A stretch of DNA of 64,000 bases from Bathynomus jamesi (Eukaryota; Arthropoda; Malacostraca; Isopoda; Cirolanidae): assembly GCA_023014485.1 (NCBI GenBank), contig JAJOZX010002708.1, forward strand, positions 508,001 to 572,000, in the 5' to 3' direction. Below are positions 9,575 through 19,709 of the stretch, in pieces. Position numbers and translations under genes: made by a program. Positions within the stretch are counted from its first letter, which is position 1. Every line of letters begins with the position of its first letter. Under the pieces are notes generated by a model, which saw only the letters and a list, made by a program, of their open reading frames with translations, was not told the DNA's origin and ran no database searches.

Positions 9575-10020
9575 TAATAATAACAATAGTAAATGTAGGT
9601 AACGTGTAAAATATCGCAAGATGACGAAATCTGCTTGCCTTGTGACGTAAGATCATGTGATGTGACGTGTGACATATACAGCCGTCACTATTGGTCGAAG
9701 GGTCGGTGGGGGGCGAAGTGTTACATAACATCTCAGGGCAGTGGTTCTTAACCTCTGGGTCGCGACCCAAAATTGGGTCGCCAAGCCATTTTGATTGGAT
9801 CATTAAGTTGTCATTTATCATTTATTTATGTTATCCCTAATCATTTTACCATTAATTTATTTCATTATCTATTACGACTGAACCGTTTGAAGGCATGGGT
9901 CGCCGAACTAGCCCCACGACCAGAATTTGGGTCGCAGCCTAAAAAGGTTAAGAACCACTGTCTTATGGGGTAGGGGGTATTTAATTTTAGCAAAATAGTA
10001 AGTAATTTTTGAACGGCCCC
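8955..10020. mobile_element. Non-autonomous DNA transposon with GGGGCC ends
   Basis: The left end GGGCCACTCAAAAATTACGT (8955) is mirrored by ACTTACTTTTTGAACGGCCCC-like sequence ending at 10020. It lies between TA-rich tracts. Inside are an AAT microsatellite (9541-9571) and a nested hAT MITE (9739-9960). A minus-strand frame ending at 9399 with an acidic tail (FHEDDVDTDDLEIS) may be the last piece of a transposase, but I cannot assign it. The superfamily is uncertain. Confidence 0.65.
9739..9960. mobile_element. hAT MITE, 222 bp, nested
   Basis: The element begins CAGTGGTTCTTAACCT and ends AGGTTAAGAACCACTG, a perfect 16 bp inverted repeat. Flanking octamers TCTCAGGG and TCTTATGG match at six of eight positions, consistent with an aged 8 bp target duplication. 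There is no coding capacity. It lies within the element at 8955-10020 and so is younger. Confidence 0.9.
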
Positions 10021-10333
10021 ATATATAGACGAGTATATAACTTACAACACTACAGTATTAGAAAACTAATTACTGAGGAGTCAGTCACTTTTCACTTTTT
10101 CCACAACTCTACGACTCTTCCTTTAAATTACGAATTTACAGGACAAACAGGACAAGGCGCATGCGCTAAGAAAACAACAATAACGATTTATACTCTGTAT
10201 ATATATAAACATATCACATTTCTAAATAGTCGTATGTCAAATTTCTCAGCATTGCTTAAATGGAAGCATGACGTCTTCCTAAGTGGTATTTAAAATAAGA
10301 AAAAATAGACTTGGTAGTCTTCAGAGTCTAGAT

Positions 10334-10558
10334 CAGTGGTATTTAACCTGGGAGTAGTTCGGCCTTTTTTCAGGGGTAACGAGCTGGTTTCACTGTCCAA
10401 AAAAAAAAAGCTGAGTTATGGTTTCACTAAAATTTTCTATTTTTTCCTAATTTTCCTTTCCCATATTTGCCATTTATAAAGGGAGGGGAGGGGGCGGTAA
10501 TTATGGTTTCGTTGGCTAACTGAAGGGGTAACAGTGCCAAAAAGGTTAAATACCACTG
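10334..10558. mobile_element. hAT MITE, 225 bp, perfect 8 bp target duplication
   Basis: Ends are CAGTGGTATTTAACCT and AGGTTAAATACCACTG. The octamer GTCTAGAT lies on both sides (10326-10333 and 10559-10566). The ends are similar but not identical to those of the MITE at 9739, so it is a related family. The intact duplication suggests fairly recent insertion. Confidence 0.95.
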
Positions 10559-10566
10559 GTCTAGAT

Positions 10567-11774
10567 ACTTGTGATACGTTTACAATGATATTTATATTGA
10601 TATTTATAAGAATGATGCCTGTAACTTATTGAGTTCCCGAGTAACACACGCATGTACGTTTTAACTTTACGCGTGTTTACATTAGTTTGCCATGTATATT
10701 CCAAACACATTTTTATAGTGTACTTCTCTTTCTATCTTTTTTTGCAGACGGGAGTGGAAGTTGGTTGGTTGGTCCATCTGTTATTGTTCCATTAACTCTA
10801 TCAGCCGAAACGAATAAACCCAGCACTTACAGACGAAGTCCAAACTTAAAAAAAATACTAACTGCGGACTCGTTACCGTTCTTCACCTCGATTTTATGGA
10901 ATTATGGGTTAATTATACAACAGTTTATTATTAGTTTGGAAATAGGAGAAGCGTTGATATTGTCTTTTGATTCTACAGCAGTCTGTCATAAAGAATATTT
11001 GCACATGCAAATTACTACAGTTCAGTATAACGCTTTCAGCCTAATCTATTTTACTGACTATTCATTCAGTTCACATTTATTAAATTTTATATGCGAGCCA
11101 TTTGAAAGGATTAGGATTTTTAGATTATATAAACCTTGAGTTCACATATTATGGTTTAGTGGTGAACCACCTCGTGTAATTAAAGAAATAATTTCTTTTG
11201 ATCTGGAATTTTAGTCGAGAAATCAGAGTAAGACTGCTTTAATAATTTTCTCCTCATAATTTTTACCTCTTTATTCTTAATAAGAAATAAAACTATATAA
11301 ATAAATAATAACAAATATTATAGCTAAATTCGGAAGTAGGAACAGTTTAAGGTGTAAAGTTGTATAAAAATGTACTCGCGATTAGGTGCTCCAAAGTGAA
11401 CTTAGAAAACCTTAGATTTGAAGTACGCCTCATCACAAGTGATTCTCACCCCTCAGAAAGTAATGCCGATAATCGACATTAGCTTTATAGTTTCAGTTTA
11501 TCTCTTGGTCGTAGAAATAAACGTCTTCGTGTATTTGAAGGAGTATTAGAGATTCTAAAGGAGATTCAGCGTAGTTACTCTTAGTCACGTTTGGGAAATG
11601 AAGATTTTTCCTCAAGACATTTTTTCATTACAGTAACTTCAACAAGTCTCAGCGTGTGTTAAAATGATAATTAAAATAATCATTCTGTTTGTTGGTAAAT
11701 ATAAACTATTAGATTTACCAAACATGAAGGATTTACCTATCGTTATGGGAGAGCCTTGAATCAAATAAAATAAG
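10567..11774. other. Upstream region of the nuclease-NACHT gene
   Basis: A 150-codon plus frame (10687-11139) overlaps a good splice-acceptor-like tract (TTTTTTTGCAG at about 10737-10747), but its protein has no recognisable motif, so I do not call an exon. No TATA box can be fixed. The sequence just before the start at 11775 is AATAAG then ATGG, which has a purine at -3 and G at +4, a favourable eukaryotic start context. Confidence 0.4.
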
Positions 11775-12818
11775 ATGGCTTCATTACCTATCTCTGATTT
11801 TCATGAAACAAATGAGAGTTTCGATGCTGGAAAACACGGCAAAGATTACGAGATAGAAATATCCAAATTAATTTTCAAGCGTCTTATTGACAACAGTTTC
11901 AAAAACTTCAAGTTTACGAGAGAGAAAAAAGGTCTCGGAAAGTTTGACGATTTAGCAGTAATTTATGAAACTGATGGAGGTCTAAGAAAGTATTCTTTGG
12001 TACAGTTAAAACATAGCAATGATGAATCAAAGAAAATAAATTATGAATCACTGGCACAGAATAAAAGCAATTACTTCTACCTTCCAAAATATTTTAATCA
12101 TTATGTTGAATCTCTTCAAAGTATATCTAATGATCCAGATTTCAGTAATGCTCAACTTGACCAATTAATTATATGTACAAACGTTGGAATGGAAGAGGAC
12201 TTGGGTGATATACAGAAGTACAAACTGAATAATGAAGGAATATTAAAAAATTCAGGAATTCTTTACAGATTACAAATCTCAAATGATAATAAGAAAAAGA
12301 TCTTCGCGGAAAATTATGTCTCTGACCAAAAGAAATTAGCGAATGAGTTGTGTACTTTTATTATGCTTAACAAGCGTATTGATATAAATACCTTAATAAA
12401 AGATGACCATGTCAGTTTGATTAAGAAGTATCACGTTCCATTAGCTACGGGAGTCATTGACGTGCGTGGAAAGAAACTTAAAGCGGAGTTTTTGGACGAC
12501 CAGTTAGATGACAATCTCGACCTTTTATTATTTCGTCAAACATTTTTTGAATCTGTTAGAGAATTTTACGCAAATTTCAAAGATTTAGAATGTAACGACC
12601 TTAAATGCAAACTTAAAATGAGTATAAAGAAAGCTGTAGATTTGAAACTGCAACTTTCAAAGTACAAATCAATGGATTTTGTAGAATTTTTGAAAGGATT
12701 AACTATAAATATTAAAAGTGGATTTGGTAATACAACATTATACCCTGATTATTTCAAATATTTACCAAACAATGAAACTACACTAATAAAGTTGACAAAC
12801 GAATCGACCAATTTCTAA
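11775..12818 (+). CDS. Nuclease-like N-terminal half of a nuclease-NACHT-ankyrin protein
   Basis: The first 347 codons encode what looks like a PD-(D/E)xK-type nuclease domain. GKDYEIEISKLIFKRL (residues 22-37) offers the helix glutamate. GKFDDLAVIYE (55-65) gives D58/D59, and YSLVQLKHS (73-81) gives Q77-x-K79, the Q/E-x-K signature. The same arrangement occurs in Mrr-like and DUF4297-type nucleases fused to STAND NTPases in bacteria. The rest is helical with no membrane segment. The frame ends at TAA 12816-12818, but the +2 frame is open from 12776 and continues as the NACHT part, so a one-base deletion or a -1 shift within 12776-12815 separates two halves of one protein. There are no introns. 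The start context is good. Nuclease activity is inferred from motif spacing only. Confidence 0.75.
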   Translation: MASLPISDFHETNESFDAGKHGKDYEIEISKLIFKRLIDNSFKNFKFTREKKGLGKFDDLAVIYETDGGLRKYSLVQLKHSNDESKKINYESLAQNKSNYFYLPKYFNHYVESLQSISNDPDFSNAQLDQLIICTNVGMEEDLGDIQKYKLNNEGILKNSGILYRLQISNDNKKKIFAENYVSDQKKLANELCTFIMLNKRIDINTLIKDDHVSLIKKYHVPLATGVIDVRGKKLKAEFLDDQLDDNLDLLLFRQTFFESVREFYANFKDLECNDLKCKLKMSIKKAVDLKLQLSKYKSMDFVEFLKGLTINIKSGFGNTTLYPDYFKYLPNNETTLIKLTNESTNF

Positions 12819-15800
12819 ATGTGCTTACATTAGCTGTCGAGCAACGAAATAATGAGAATAGAATTCGGGAAGAATTGAGTCCTGATATATTTATTGCTTA
12901 CAATGATAAGATGAGCCATTGGTATCACAGTGGGTCACGGAAAGATTCTGAAAATGACAACATAAGGAAAAGAGAATGGATTACGAAAGAAAATCTTGTA
13001 TCTGAAGCGATGAACACTATAATCAAATTTCAAGATACAGAAATAGAAATGAGTCGGTTAGTTTCTAACGAAAGTTTACTCGACTCTGATATTTTGATGA
13101 GAGTATTTTGTTGTAAGGAAATTAGTGTAGGTAATGATTTCCATGAGTTTGGACACATTAACAAATACTACATCAGTCGCGTTTTGAATCGCCAAAGACG
13201 ACTTGACAAAAATGTCTTGAAAGAAAGAAATATTGATGTTCTCCTGTTAAGTAACACTGAGGATAATCACATAAACAAAGATATTTTGGAACTTCTTCCG
13301 GAGGAAGCGAAACTCTATGATATCGGAAACGTTAAACAAGAAACTCGCTTTATTTACGTCGAGAAGGGCTTCCACGAAAATGATTTCACGGATTTTGTAG
13401 ATAAACATCAAGAAGAGTTTGACTGGAAGAATATTCATTGGTTAGAAATTCAAGGAAATGAGTTACTGTGGAAAAAATCATTTGGTTCATTGTCTGTTTC
13501 GCAGAAATACTTTTGTGATCATTATCAAAATGCTGAAATTATAAGTGAAAGCGACTTATGCAAAGATAACCAATTTATAATCATCGTTGGAGAACCAGGT
13601 ATGGGGAAATCAACTTTATTCCAACATATTTTAGAAGATATTACTAAAATTAGTGGACAAAATGAAAATCCGATTTGGATAATAAAAATATTGCTAAGGG
13701 ACTGTATTCAAGTAATCAGTAATTTAGACAGCGTAAAAGATTTAAATGATGTTACGGAGTTTTTGGCTCAAATCGCGAAAGAAGAAGGTAGTTTCTGTAG
13801 AAGGGCATTGAAACATTGTTTATCAAATGGTCGAGTAATTTTAATGTTAGATGGGTTTGATGAACTACATACGGGGGAACATCAAAATAGAATTACTGAG
13901 TTATTAAATTATTTACAAAATAAATCTAAAATTAAACAAATTTGGATAACAACTAGACCTCACTGCAGAAAAATATTGGAAAACTGCTTAGGAGTTGTCT
14001 CCTTTTCAATTAAAGAAATCACTGAGGAACAACAAATTTCCTTCTTGTCTGGATATTGGACACACAACTCTAATAAATCAGACGATCACATATTACGATA
14101 CACAAAAATATTAATACAGAACTTTAATGCACACATCAAAGACCACGAGAGAAATTTTTTGGGGATTCCATTACAAACTTACATGTTTGCCGTTGTGTTT
14201 CTTCAAGAAATCATAAAGGATGAACCAGTTATTCAGGATATTTTACCAATAACTTCCTTATTTAAGCAGTTCTTGCGCACGAAGTACGATATTTACTTAA
14301 GGAAGTGTGGGCAACTTACATTGTCCGAAGACATAAAAGAACTATTAATGCACTCACTGGATGAAGTTCATCAAAATTTCGCTCTTTCTTACGGAGAACT
14401 TCTCTCTGCGGATGACGCTCAAGCTTTCATGTTCAAACGTAGCAGCGCACTAACGGACGATAGATTACTAGATATTGGAATTGTTTATAAATTAAATGAT
14501 ACTTTTCATTTCTTACACAAGACATTTTCTGAATATTTAATTGCAAAACGAATGGTTGATATAGTGATATATATGAATAAGAATGAAATTAATTATTATG
14601 GGAATATCTTGGAAAACTTAATCTCAAACCATGAGAGTAAATTTCTTCTGTATCTCTTTGATACCGAATTAACAGAACTTTTTCCTCTTCATAAAGCTGT
14701 GTTAAAAGGAGACGAAGAAAAAGTTAAAAGCTTAGAAATCAGTGAAGTTGATATAAGAGATTGTTTAGGAAGAACCCTTGCCTACTATGCCGTGCAATAC
14801 CGTCACTTCACTATCATGAAAATGTTACTTCACATGCAAGGATTTTCGGGAAAGAATGATAATTTCTTAATTAAATCCCTAATAGTATATGTTAAAGATT
14901 CATATATTTCCAACTTGGATAATGTTTATAGGAATGCTAAGTTATTTACTCTCCTTTTTAAATTTGCTCCGCATTACAGTTTAAACTTATTCGATGCGTT
15001 TGATTTACATTTTGAAATGAAAGCTAATAGCTGGCCACTAGTTAGACAATTATTAACGATTCGCAGAAGTACTGGCGAGTTTGGTGATAGTCTCTATTAT
15101 TTAGAAAGTGCTTTGAAATGTAAAGCACCAGCGGATATAGTGATAATGATACTGGATAACATACGGCTTAACCCAAAACCTCTCGACCCAAGCCTAATGG
15201 CATACTCAAACTTCATGAAATACCTTCTTGTGTGCGAACTTCATGCAGTTGAAGGATTGCTTCAGAAATACAAAATTTCCTTTCAAAATGAGTTTAGGAA
15301 AATACCAATCTTCGTCGGTGTGTACGAATACTTTAATTTAAGGAATATTCCGTTTGGCAATTCGCTTTCTTCTCTTTTGTCTTCCCTAAACGAGAGAGCA
15401 AACCTCTATACAGCAATCGTCAGATTACTGTTAGAAAACGGAGCTTCTTACATTATTTTACGGGATGACGATGTTAATGACATATTTAGTTGTACAAAAT
15501 ATAATATTAAATATATTAAACAACCGATAATGAAGTTCTTTGAGGATCATTTCATTTCAGAACTGAATTTCATCGACTTTCCATTGGTAACCTTAAAGAC
15601 CGAGGCTGAAGCGCAAAGCACGAAGAACCCAACTTCTTTCGCTTCAGAAGCTATCAGAGAATTTTGGAGTGTTTTGGAAGACTATGCGAAAGACATTCCA
15701 CTCGATATGAATCAAACGGTTAAAGAAGCTGTTATAATTATAGCAGTTTACATCCTAAAATCCAGCGATGCGGGGAAGCTCCTTCAATTAACTTTTAAAT

Positions 15801-15994
15801 TTTATAAGGCAGTTGAAACGAACAAATATGGTCTCGTTTCCAAATGCTTAAAAGAAGCAAAGCAGTTCGGGTGGACGAAAGCCCTTCTGAATGCGACGGG
15901 CAGAAACTTTAATGTCGCGGAAGACCTAGCAAAGGCTAACTTCCATTTCCGTATTTATGTTTTATTAAGAAAACACAGAGTTGGAACCCGCTAA
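12776..15994 (+). CDS. NACHT NTPase with ankyrin-like C-terminus, second half of the same protein
   Basis: Numbering from the GTG at 12821, a linker of about 250 residues leads to a Walker A loop GEPGMGKST at 257-265. An extended Walker B, LMLDGFDEL, lies at 341-349 with D344, D347 and E348, followed by a sensor-like TTRPH with R379. This is a NACHT-type STAND ATPase. A winged-helix-like region follows (HFLHKTFSEYLIAKRM). Ankyrin-like repeats begin at about residue 621 (FPLHKAVLKGDEEKVKSLEI), with another near 860-880 (LYTAIVRLLLENGASYIIL). The first real codons lie upstream of 12821 in the overlap with the preceding frame, where no ATG is available, so this is not a separate gene. Together the halves make about 1,400 residues. 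Inferred role: an NLR-like sensor in which ligand binding by the C-terminus and NACHT oligomerisation switch on the nuclease. Confidence 0.8.
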   Translation, partial: NYTNKVDKRIDQFLNVLTLAVEQRNNENRIREELSPDIFIAYNDKMSHWYHSGSRKDSENDNIRKREWITKENLVSEAMNTIIKFQDTEIEMSRLVSNESLLDSDILMRVFCCKEISVGNDFHEFGHINKYYISRVLNRQRRLDKNVLKERNIDVLLLSNTEDNHINKDILELLPEEAKLYDIGNVKQETRFIYVEKGFHENDFTDFVDKHQEEFDWKNIHWLEIQGNELLWKKSFGSLSVSQKYFCDHYQNAEIISESDLCKDNQFIIIVGEPGMGKSTLFQHILEDITKISGQNENPIWIIKILLRDCIQVISNLDSVKDLNDVTEFLAQIAKEEGSFCRRALKHCLSNGRVILMLDGFDELHTGEHQNRITELLNYLQNKSKIKQIWITTRPHCRKILENCLGVVSFSIKEITEEQQISFLSGYWTHNSNKSDDHILRYTKILIQNFNAHIKDHERNFLGIPLQTYMFAVVFLQEIIKDEPVIQDILPITSLFKQFLRTKYDIYLRKCGQLTLSEDIKELLMHSLDEVHQNFALSYGELLSADDAQAFMFKRSSALTDDRLLDIGIVYKLNDTFHFLHKTFSEYLIAKRMVDIVIYMNKNEINYYGNILENLISNHESKFLLYLFDTELTELFPLHKAVLKGDEEKVKSLEISEVDIRDCLGRTLAYYAVQYRHFTIMKMLLHMQGFSGKNDNFLIKSLIVYVKDSYISNLDNVYRNAKLFTLLFKFAPHYSLNLFDAFDLHFEMKANSWPLVRQLLTIRRSTGEFGDSLYYLESALKCKAPADIVIMILDNIRLNPKPLDPSLMAYSNFMKYLLVCELHAVEGLLQKYKISFQNEFRKIPIFVGVYEYFNLRNIPFGNSLSSLLSSLNERANLYTAIVRLLLENGASYIILRDDDVNDIFSCTKYNIKYIKQPIMKFFEDHFISELNFIDFPLVTLKTEAEAQSTKNPTSFASEAIREFWSVLEDYAKDIPLDMNQTVKEAVIIIAVYILKSSDAGKLLQLTFKFYKAVETNKYGLVSKCLKEAKQFGWTKALLNATGRNFNVAEDLAKANFHFRIYVLLRKHRVGTR

Positions 15995-16621
15995 TCGCGC
16001 ACAATATACGCACAGGTTGCTCAACTATACGAAAGAATGACTTCTGGAAACCGTTCCAATAATAGTCCAGGAAAAGATTCTCAAAAGAGGCCTAGAAAAT
16101 TGAAAACGTAGGACACCCAGTATGTAAAAGTTTTGACTTCATATTCTGTTAGAATGATGTGTTGGGAGTATTATAGGCCCTATTGTACCAAAGAATTGTG
16201 GTATCACTAAAATTTAATGAGCATTTTTCTAAACTAAGGTAAAGTAAATTTTCCATGAATTTTTCGTCGCCAGTTTTGGGGTGTGTAAAAAATATAAAAT
16301 AAAAATTAAAAAAATAAAATTTAATAAAACTAAAAAGTAATAACGAAATTGAAATAAAAATTAAAAAACGAACAAAAAACGAAATCCTTCGATGAGAACA
16401 AAACTGTCTTGCTCTTACACATCCGCTCGATTTCAGTGTTGTGCATGAGGTGAAAATTATTTTCGATGCAACCTTGATAAGAACGAGGGATTCTGTGGAA
16501 AAAGAGTCCCAAATTCGAAGGCGGGTTTAGGGACCAATACGGGCACTGTAACACCAGAAAATAAATACGAGTATATAGGAAGGTGAACAAAAGGAAAAAA
16601 TATGATAAAAAATATTGATTT
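15995..16621. other. 3' flank of the NACHT gene
   Basis: AATAAA at 16313-16318 and further copies downstream could serve as polyadenylation signals. GGACACCCAGTATG near 16111-16124 resembles a mariner right end (compare 1684-1697) but has no partner. Otherwise no gene is seen. Confidence 0.4.
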
Positions 16622-16963
16622 CTATTTTAAACCGGGAAAGTAATTGAAATCATGACCATAATGTGTGAATTCGCATTCTTCATGATTTTCATTTAAGAAC
16701 ACTCCGATGGCTTTTTTTTTTATAGGTTTATTTGAGGTCCCTTTTCTATATTCTTCGAGAAAGTAATACGTGTATTCATAATCATCAAATATTCCAAAAT
16801 TAAACGTTCCATCTAATGTTGCACCTTGACCTTGCAACATTGCGTGCGACATTTTCAATATTGCAGAAAAGGATGCGCAGAGGTTTGTAAAATGGGGTAG
16901 GGAGTGCAAAACCTTTAAAGAAAGTGAATAGAGCTTATTGTCATTTGCAACACTTTGCAACAT
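16622..16963 (-). CDS. Unrecognised 113-codon frame
   Basis: The frame ends with an acidic-aromatic stretch (FGIFDDYEYTYYFLEEYRKG) and a FTHYGHDFNYFPGLK tail. I recognise no family. A short internal duplication is visible: GCAACA followed by CTGAAAAAGATGCGCA at about 16950-16981 resembles the sequence at 16836-16879. It may be an exon, a fragment of a mobile element, or chance. No splice sites were assigned. Confidence 0.25.
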   Translation of the reverse strand: MLQSVANDNKLYSLSLKVLHSLPHFTNLCASFSAILKMSHAMLQGQGATLDGTFNFGIFDDYEYTYYFLEEYRKGTSNKPIKKKAIGVFLNENHEECEFTHYGHDFNYFPGLK

Positions 16964-17159
16964 TACTGAAAAAGATGCGCAAGGGACCTTAAAATTAAGC
17001 GAATAAAGGAGCGTAGCTCACCCAGGAAAGCCCCCAACTCTCCCTCAAAACAATCAACAAAAATAACAAAAATCCGCATATCAAGTAGAGATCACTAGAC
17101 AATAGCTAGTTTAACTTACTACAAACATTCTTATTTTTTAAATTGTGAATCTTGTGCAG

Positions 17160-18290
17160 TATTAAAAATGTCTTCTTGTAAATTGAAAAATCCAAGTACA
17201 GTACTTGAAATGATGTCAGAGAAATGTATTCTGAAGTTCCCTTCATCTACTATGATGAGTGTTAACTTGAGGGTACGATAAGAGCTCATGAAATCTTATT
17301 GAATAAACTTCACATATACATGATATACGGAATAAGAGGAAATATCCTCGATTGGTTTAAATCATATCTGTCAAATCGTCATTAGTACATCAAAAATAAA
17401 GACAATTTATCCGACAAGGTGATGATAACTAGTGGAGTCCCACAAGGATCTATTCTTGGCCCAGTACTGCTTCTAATTCACGGCAACGCTTTTCATCTCC
17501 CAATTCCATTAAATTGCGTACAATACGCAGATGATACCACACTTACTTCTTCCAATCATAACGCAAACTTTCTGATTAATGTAACGAACAGGTAATTAGA
17601 AAATGTGTATAAATGGATGTACGCTAATAAACTTTTATTTGAACCTGACAAGGTCATCTTATATGATTATTACCATAAAATATATTAATACAAACTGTCA
17701 AATAAAAATTGGGAATTGCAAGGGTGAATGAGGTAAAAGCACTTGGCATTAATTTAGATGAAAAACTAAATTCCAAAAGTCATGTACAACATATCAAATC
17801 CAAAATATCAAGATTTTTCGTCATATTATTTATACTAAAAAAAGACCCTTCTTCAAAACGCACTCCTTAGTGACGGTCCTTACCCTGTATTATTCCTTCA
17901 TCCGTCTATATTTATTATGTTGCATTACGACATGGGGTAGCTCAAAGGAATATATAAAACATCCTTTGGAAGTAATTCATAAAAAATGTCTGCGAACTCT
18001 CTCGAATAATGACAACAGACAAAGTCACACTTCCTCAGTGTTTAAAGAGCTAAATATTTTAAAACTAAATGACTTATACAAATTCAATAAAATAATAAAA
18101 TTCAACATACATCACCCATTCAAAGAGCAAATCACCCCCTATCAAATACACCATCGTTATAATACCAGACTGCCCACGGATTTTATACACAAACTTAACT
18201 ATACAATAGAAACTGCTTCTCTTTCAAAGGAACAGATGTATGGAATGCAATTGCCACTCATATCAGGCAGGCTTCATTACTAAATCGCAA
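17160..18290 (+). pseudogene. Jockey-like LINE reverse transcriptase, copy A
   Basis: Translation near 17290-17550 gives HEILLNKLHIY, SGVPQGSILGPVLL and VQYADDTTLT, the substrate and catalytic (YADD) blocks of a non-LTR reverse transcriptase, interrupted by stops. The C-terminal part is an open frame at 17870-18283 with HPLEVIHKKCLRTLSNNDNR. The same segment recurs in a second copy at 45.6-46.6 kb. The 5' portion, including any endonuclease, is absent, as is usual for 5'-truncated LINE copies. Confidence 0.85.
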
Positions 18291-19040
18291 ATCAGTAAAA
18301 ATGTACTTCATTAGCTCCTACTGATGTATAAGTTCACTACTGCCAGTTTTATCATAGTAATAATAATGAAGTTCCCATTTTGTAGTCAACTATTTGAACT
18401 ATGCTAATTTCATTAATCACCTTTAATTTTATTGTCTATTCTTTTGTATATTTCTTATTAAGTTATTACACATCATTTATTTTCTACTAAATATGCAATA
18501 AGTCATTTCATTTAAAATTATGTAACATTTTGTAAACTTTATATTGTATTTATTATTGTTTTTTGTAATTATTACTGCTACTTGCCACTTTCATTCTTTT
18601 TGCGTAATAAATAAACTAAATGCAATTAATTTTTCCTAAAAAGCTTCCAAGCTTTCAACGTCATATTCAAATGAGAGTAATGTGAATAGACGAATTTTAT
18701 ACCAAATATCTAAAAATTGTAAAACTTATTTACTTTTTATTCTTTTCTGAATAAAGTTTTTTGAATTTGACTTTGAATAATTTTTTTATGTAACTCGTAA
18801 ACTCCAAAGAGTTTCCTTAGTTCTCGAGTAAGATCTGTTGAGTATCATTAATTGAAGAAGTGTGGACCTCGTAATTTATATTTGTATCCATCGTATCATT
18901 TGATTAATTTAATCTTTTAAAATAGGTTTGTATTCCAGTGTTCCTCTTCTAATTCAATAATAAACAAATATCTGGGTTTTGTATTTTTTTAAAACTCGCA
19001 TAACGTCAAAATACACAGTAAAAATTAATGAGTTCTACTA
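18291..19040. other. LINE 3' untranslated region and unassigned AT-rich DNA
   Basis: AATAAATAAA at about 18606-18615 and GAATAAAGTTTTTTGAATTT at about 18750 look like LINE 3' end signals. Beyond about 18790 nothing is recognised. Confidence 0.45.
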
Positions 19041-19054
19041 GTACTATATATAAA

Positions 19055-19116
19055 TAAACAAATAAATAAGCAAATAAATAAACAAATAAATAGTTAAATA
19101 AACAGATAAATGAAAA

Positions 19117-19154
<38 letters not shown>

Positions 19155-19181
19155 ACATACATATATATATATATTATATAT
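19055..19181. repeat. Compound microsatellite (AAAT/AC/AT)
   Basis: AAATAAAC-type repeats pass into about 16 AC units (19118-19150) and then an AT run up to the palindrome start. Confidence 0.85.
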
Positions 19182-19709
19182 AGGATTAAAACGAAGACGT
19201 AGAGCAAAAAAGTCATTATATTTGGCTGCAGCCGACGTTTCGGGCAACTTTACCCATTTTGAAGGCCTAATAAATAAAAGCTAAAATTAATACATGACAA
19301 AAAATATAAATGTCGAGAGTTAAAAACTAATCTAGAGTACAAAATTAAAACTGCTCAAGAATAAAAATTAAAATTACAAAGTAGAAACAGGCATAAGCCA
19401 AAATCAAATCAAAAGTAAAAATATATAAATGACAATTTATATATCACTTAGTCATTTACTGTATATATTTTTTACTTTTGATTTGATTTTGGCTTATGCC
19501 TGTTTCCACTTTGTAATTTTTAATTTTTATTCTTGAACAGTTTTAATTTGTATTTTAGATTAGTTTTTAACTCTCGACATTTATATTTTTTGTCATGTAT
19601 CAATTTTAGCTTTTATTTTATTAGGCCTTGAAAATGGGTAGAGTTGCCCGAAACGTCGGCTGCAGCCAAATATAATGACTTTTTTGCCCTACGTCTTCGT
19701 TTTTATCCT
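19182..19709. mobile_element. Penelope-like inverted pair forming a 528 bp palindrome
   Basis: The left arm starts AGGATTAAAACGAAGACGTA. The right arm ends with the reverse complement at 19709, and the arms match with few differences over about 240 bp around a loop of roughly 45 bp (19425-19470). Each arm contains CCGACGTTTCGGGCAACTTT or its complement. GACGTTTCGGG-type sequence near the end is familiar from Penelope-like retroelements, whose copies often lie inverted. No coding sequence remains. Confidence 0.75.

Noticed and set aside
10687..11139. Exon upstream of the NACHT gene
   Set aside because: The acceptor-like tract is good, but the protein has no recognisable feature and no donor follows.
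12790..12820. Programmed -1 ribosomal frameshift
   Set aside because: No X-XXY-YYZ slippery heptamer and no obvious downstream structure; a simple base deletion explains the data.
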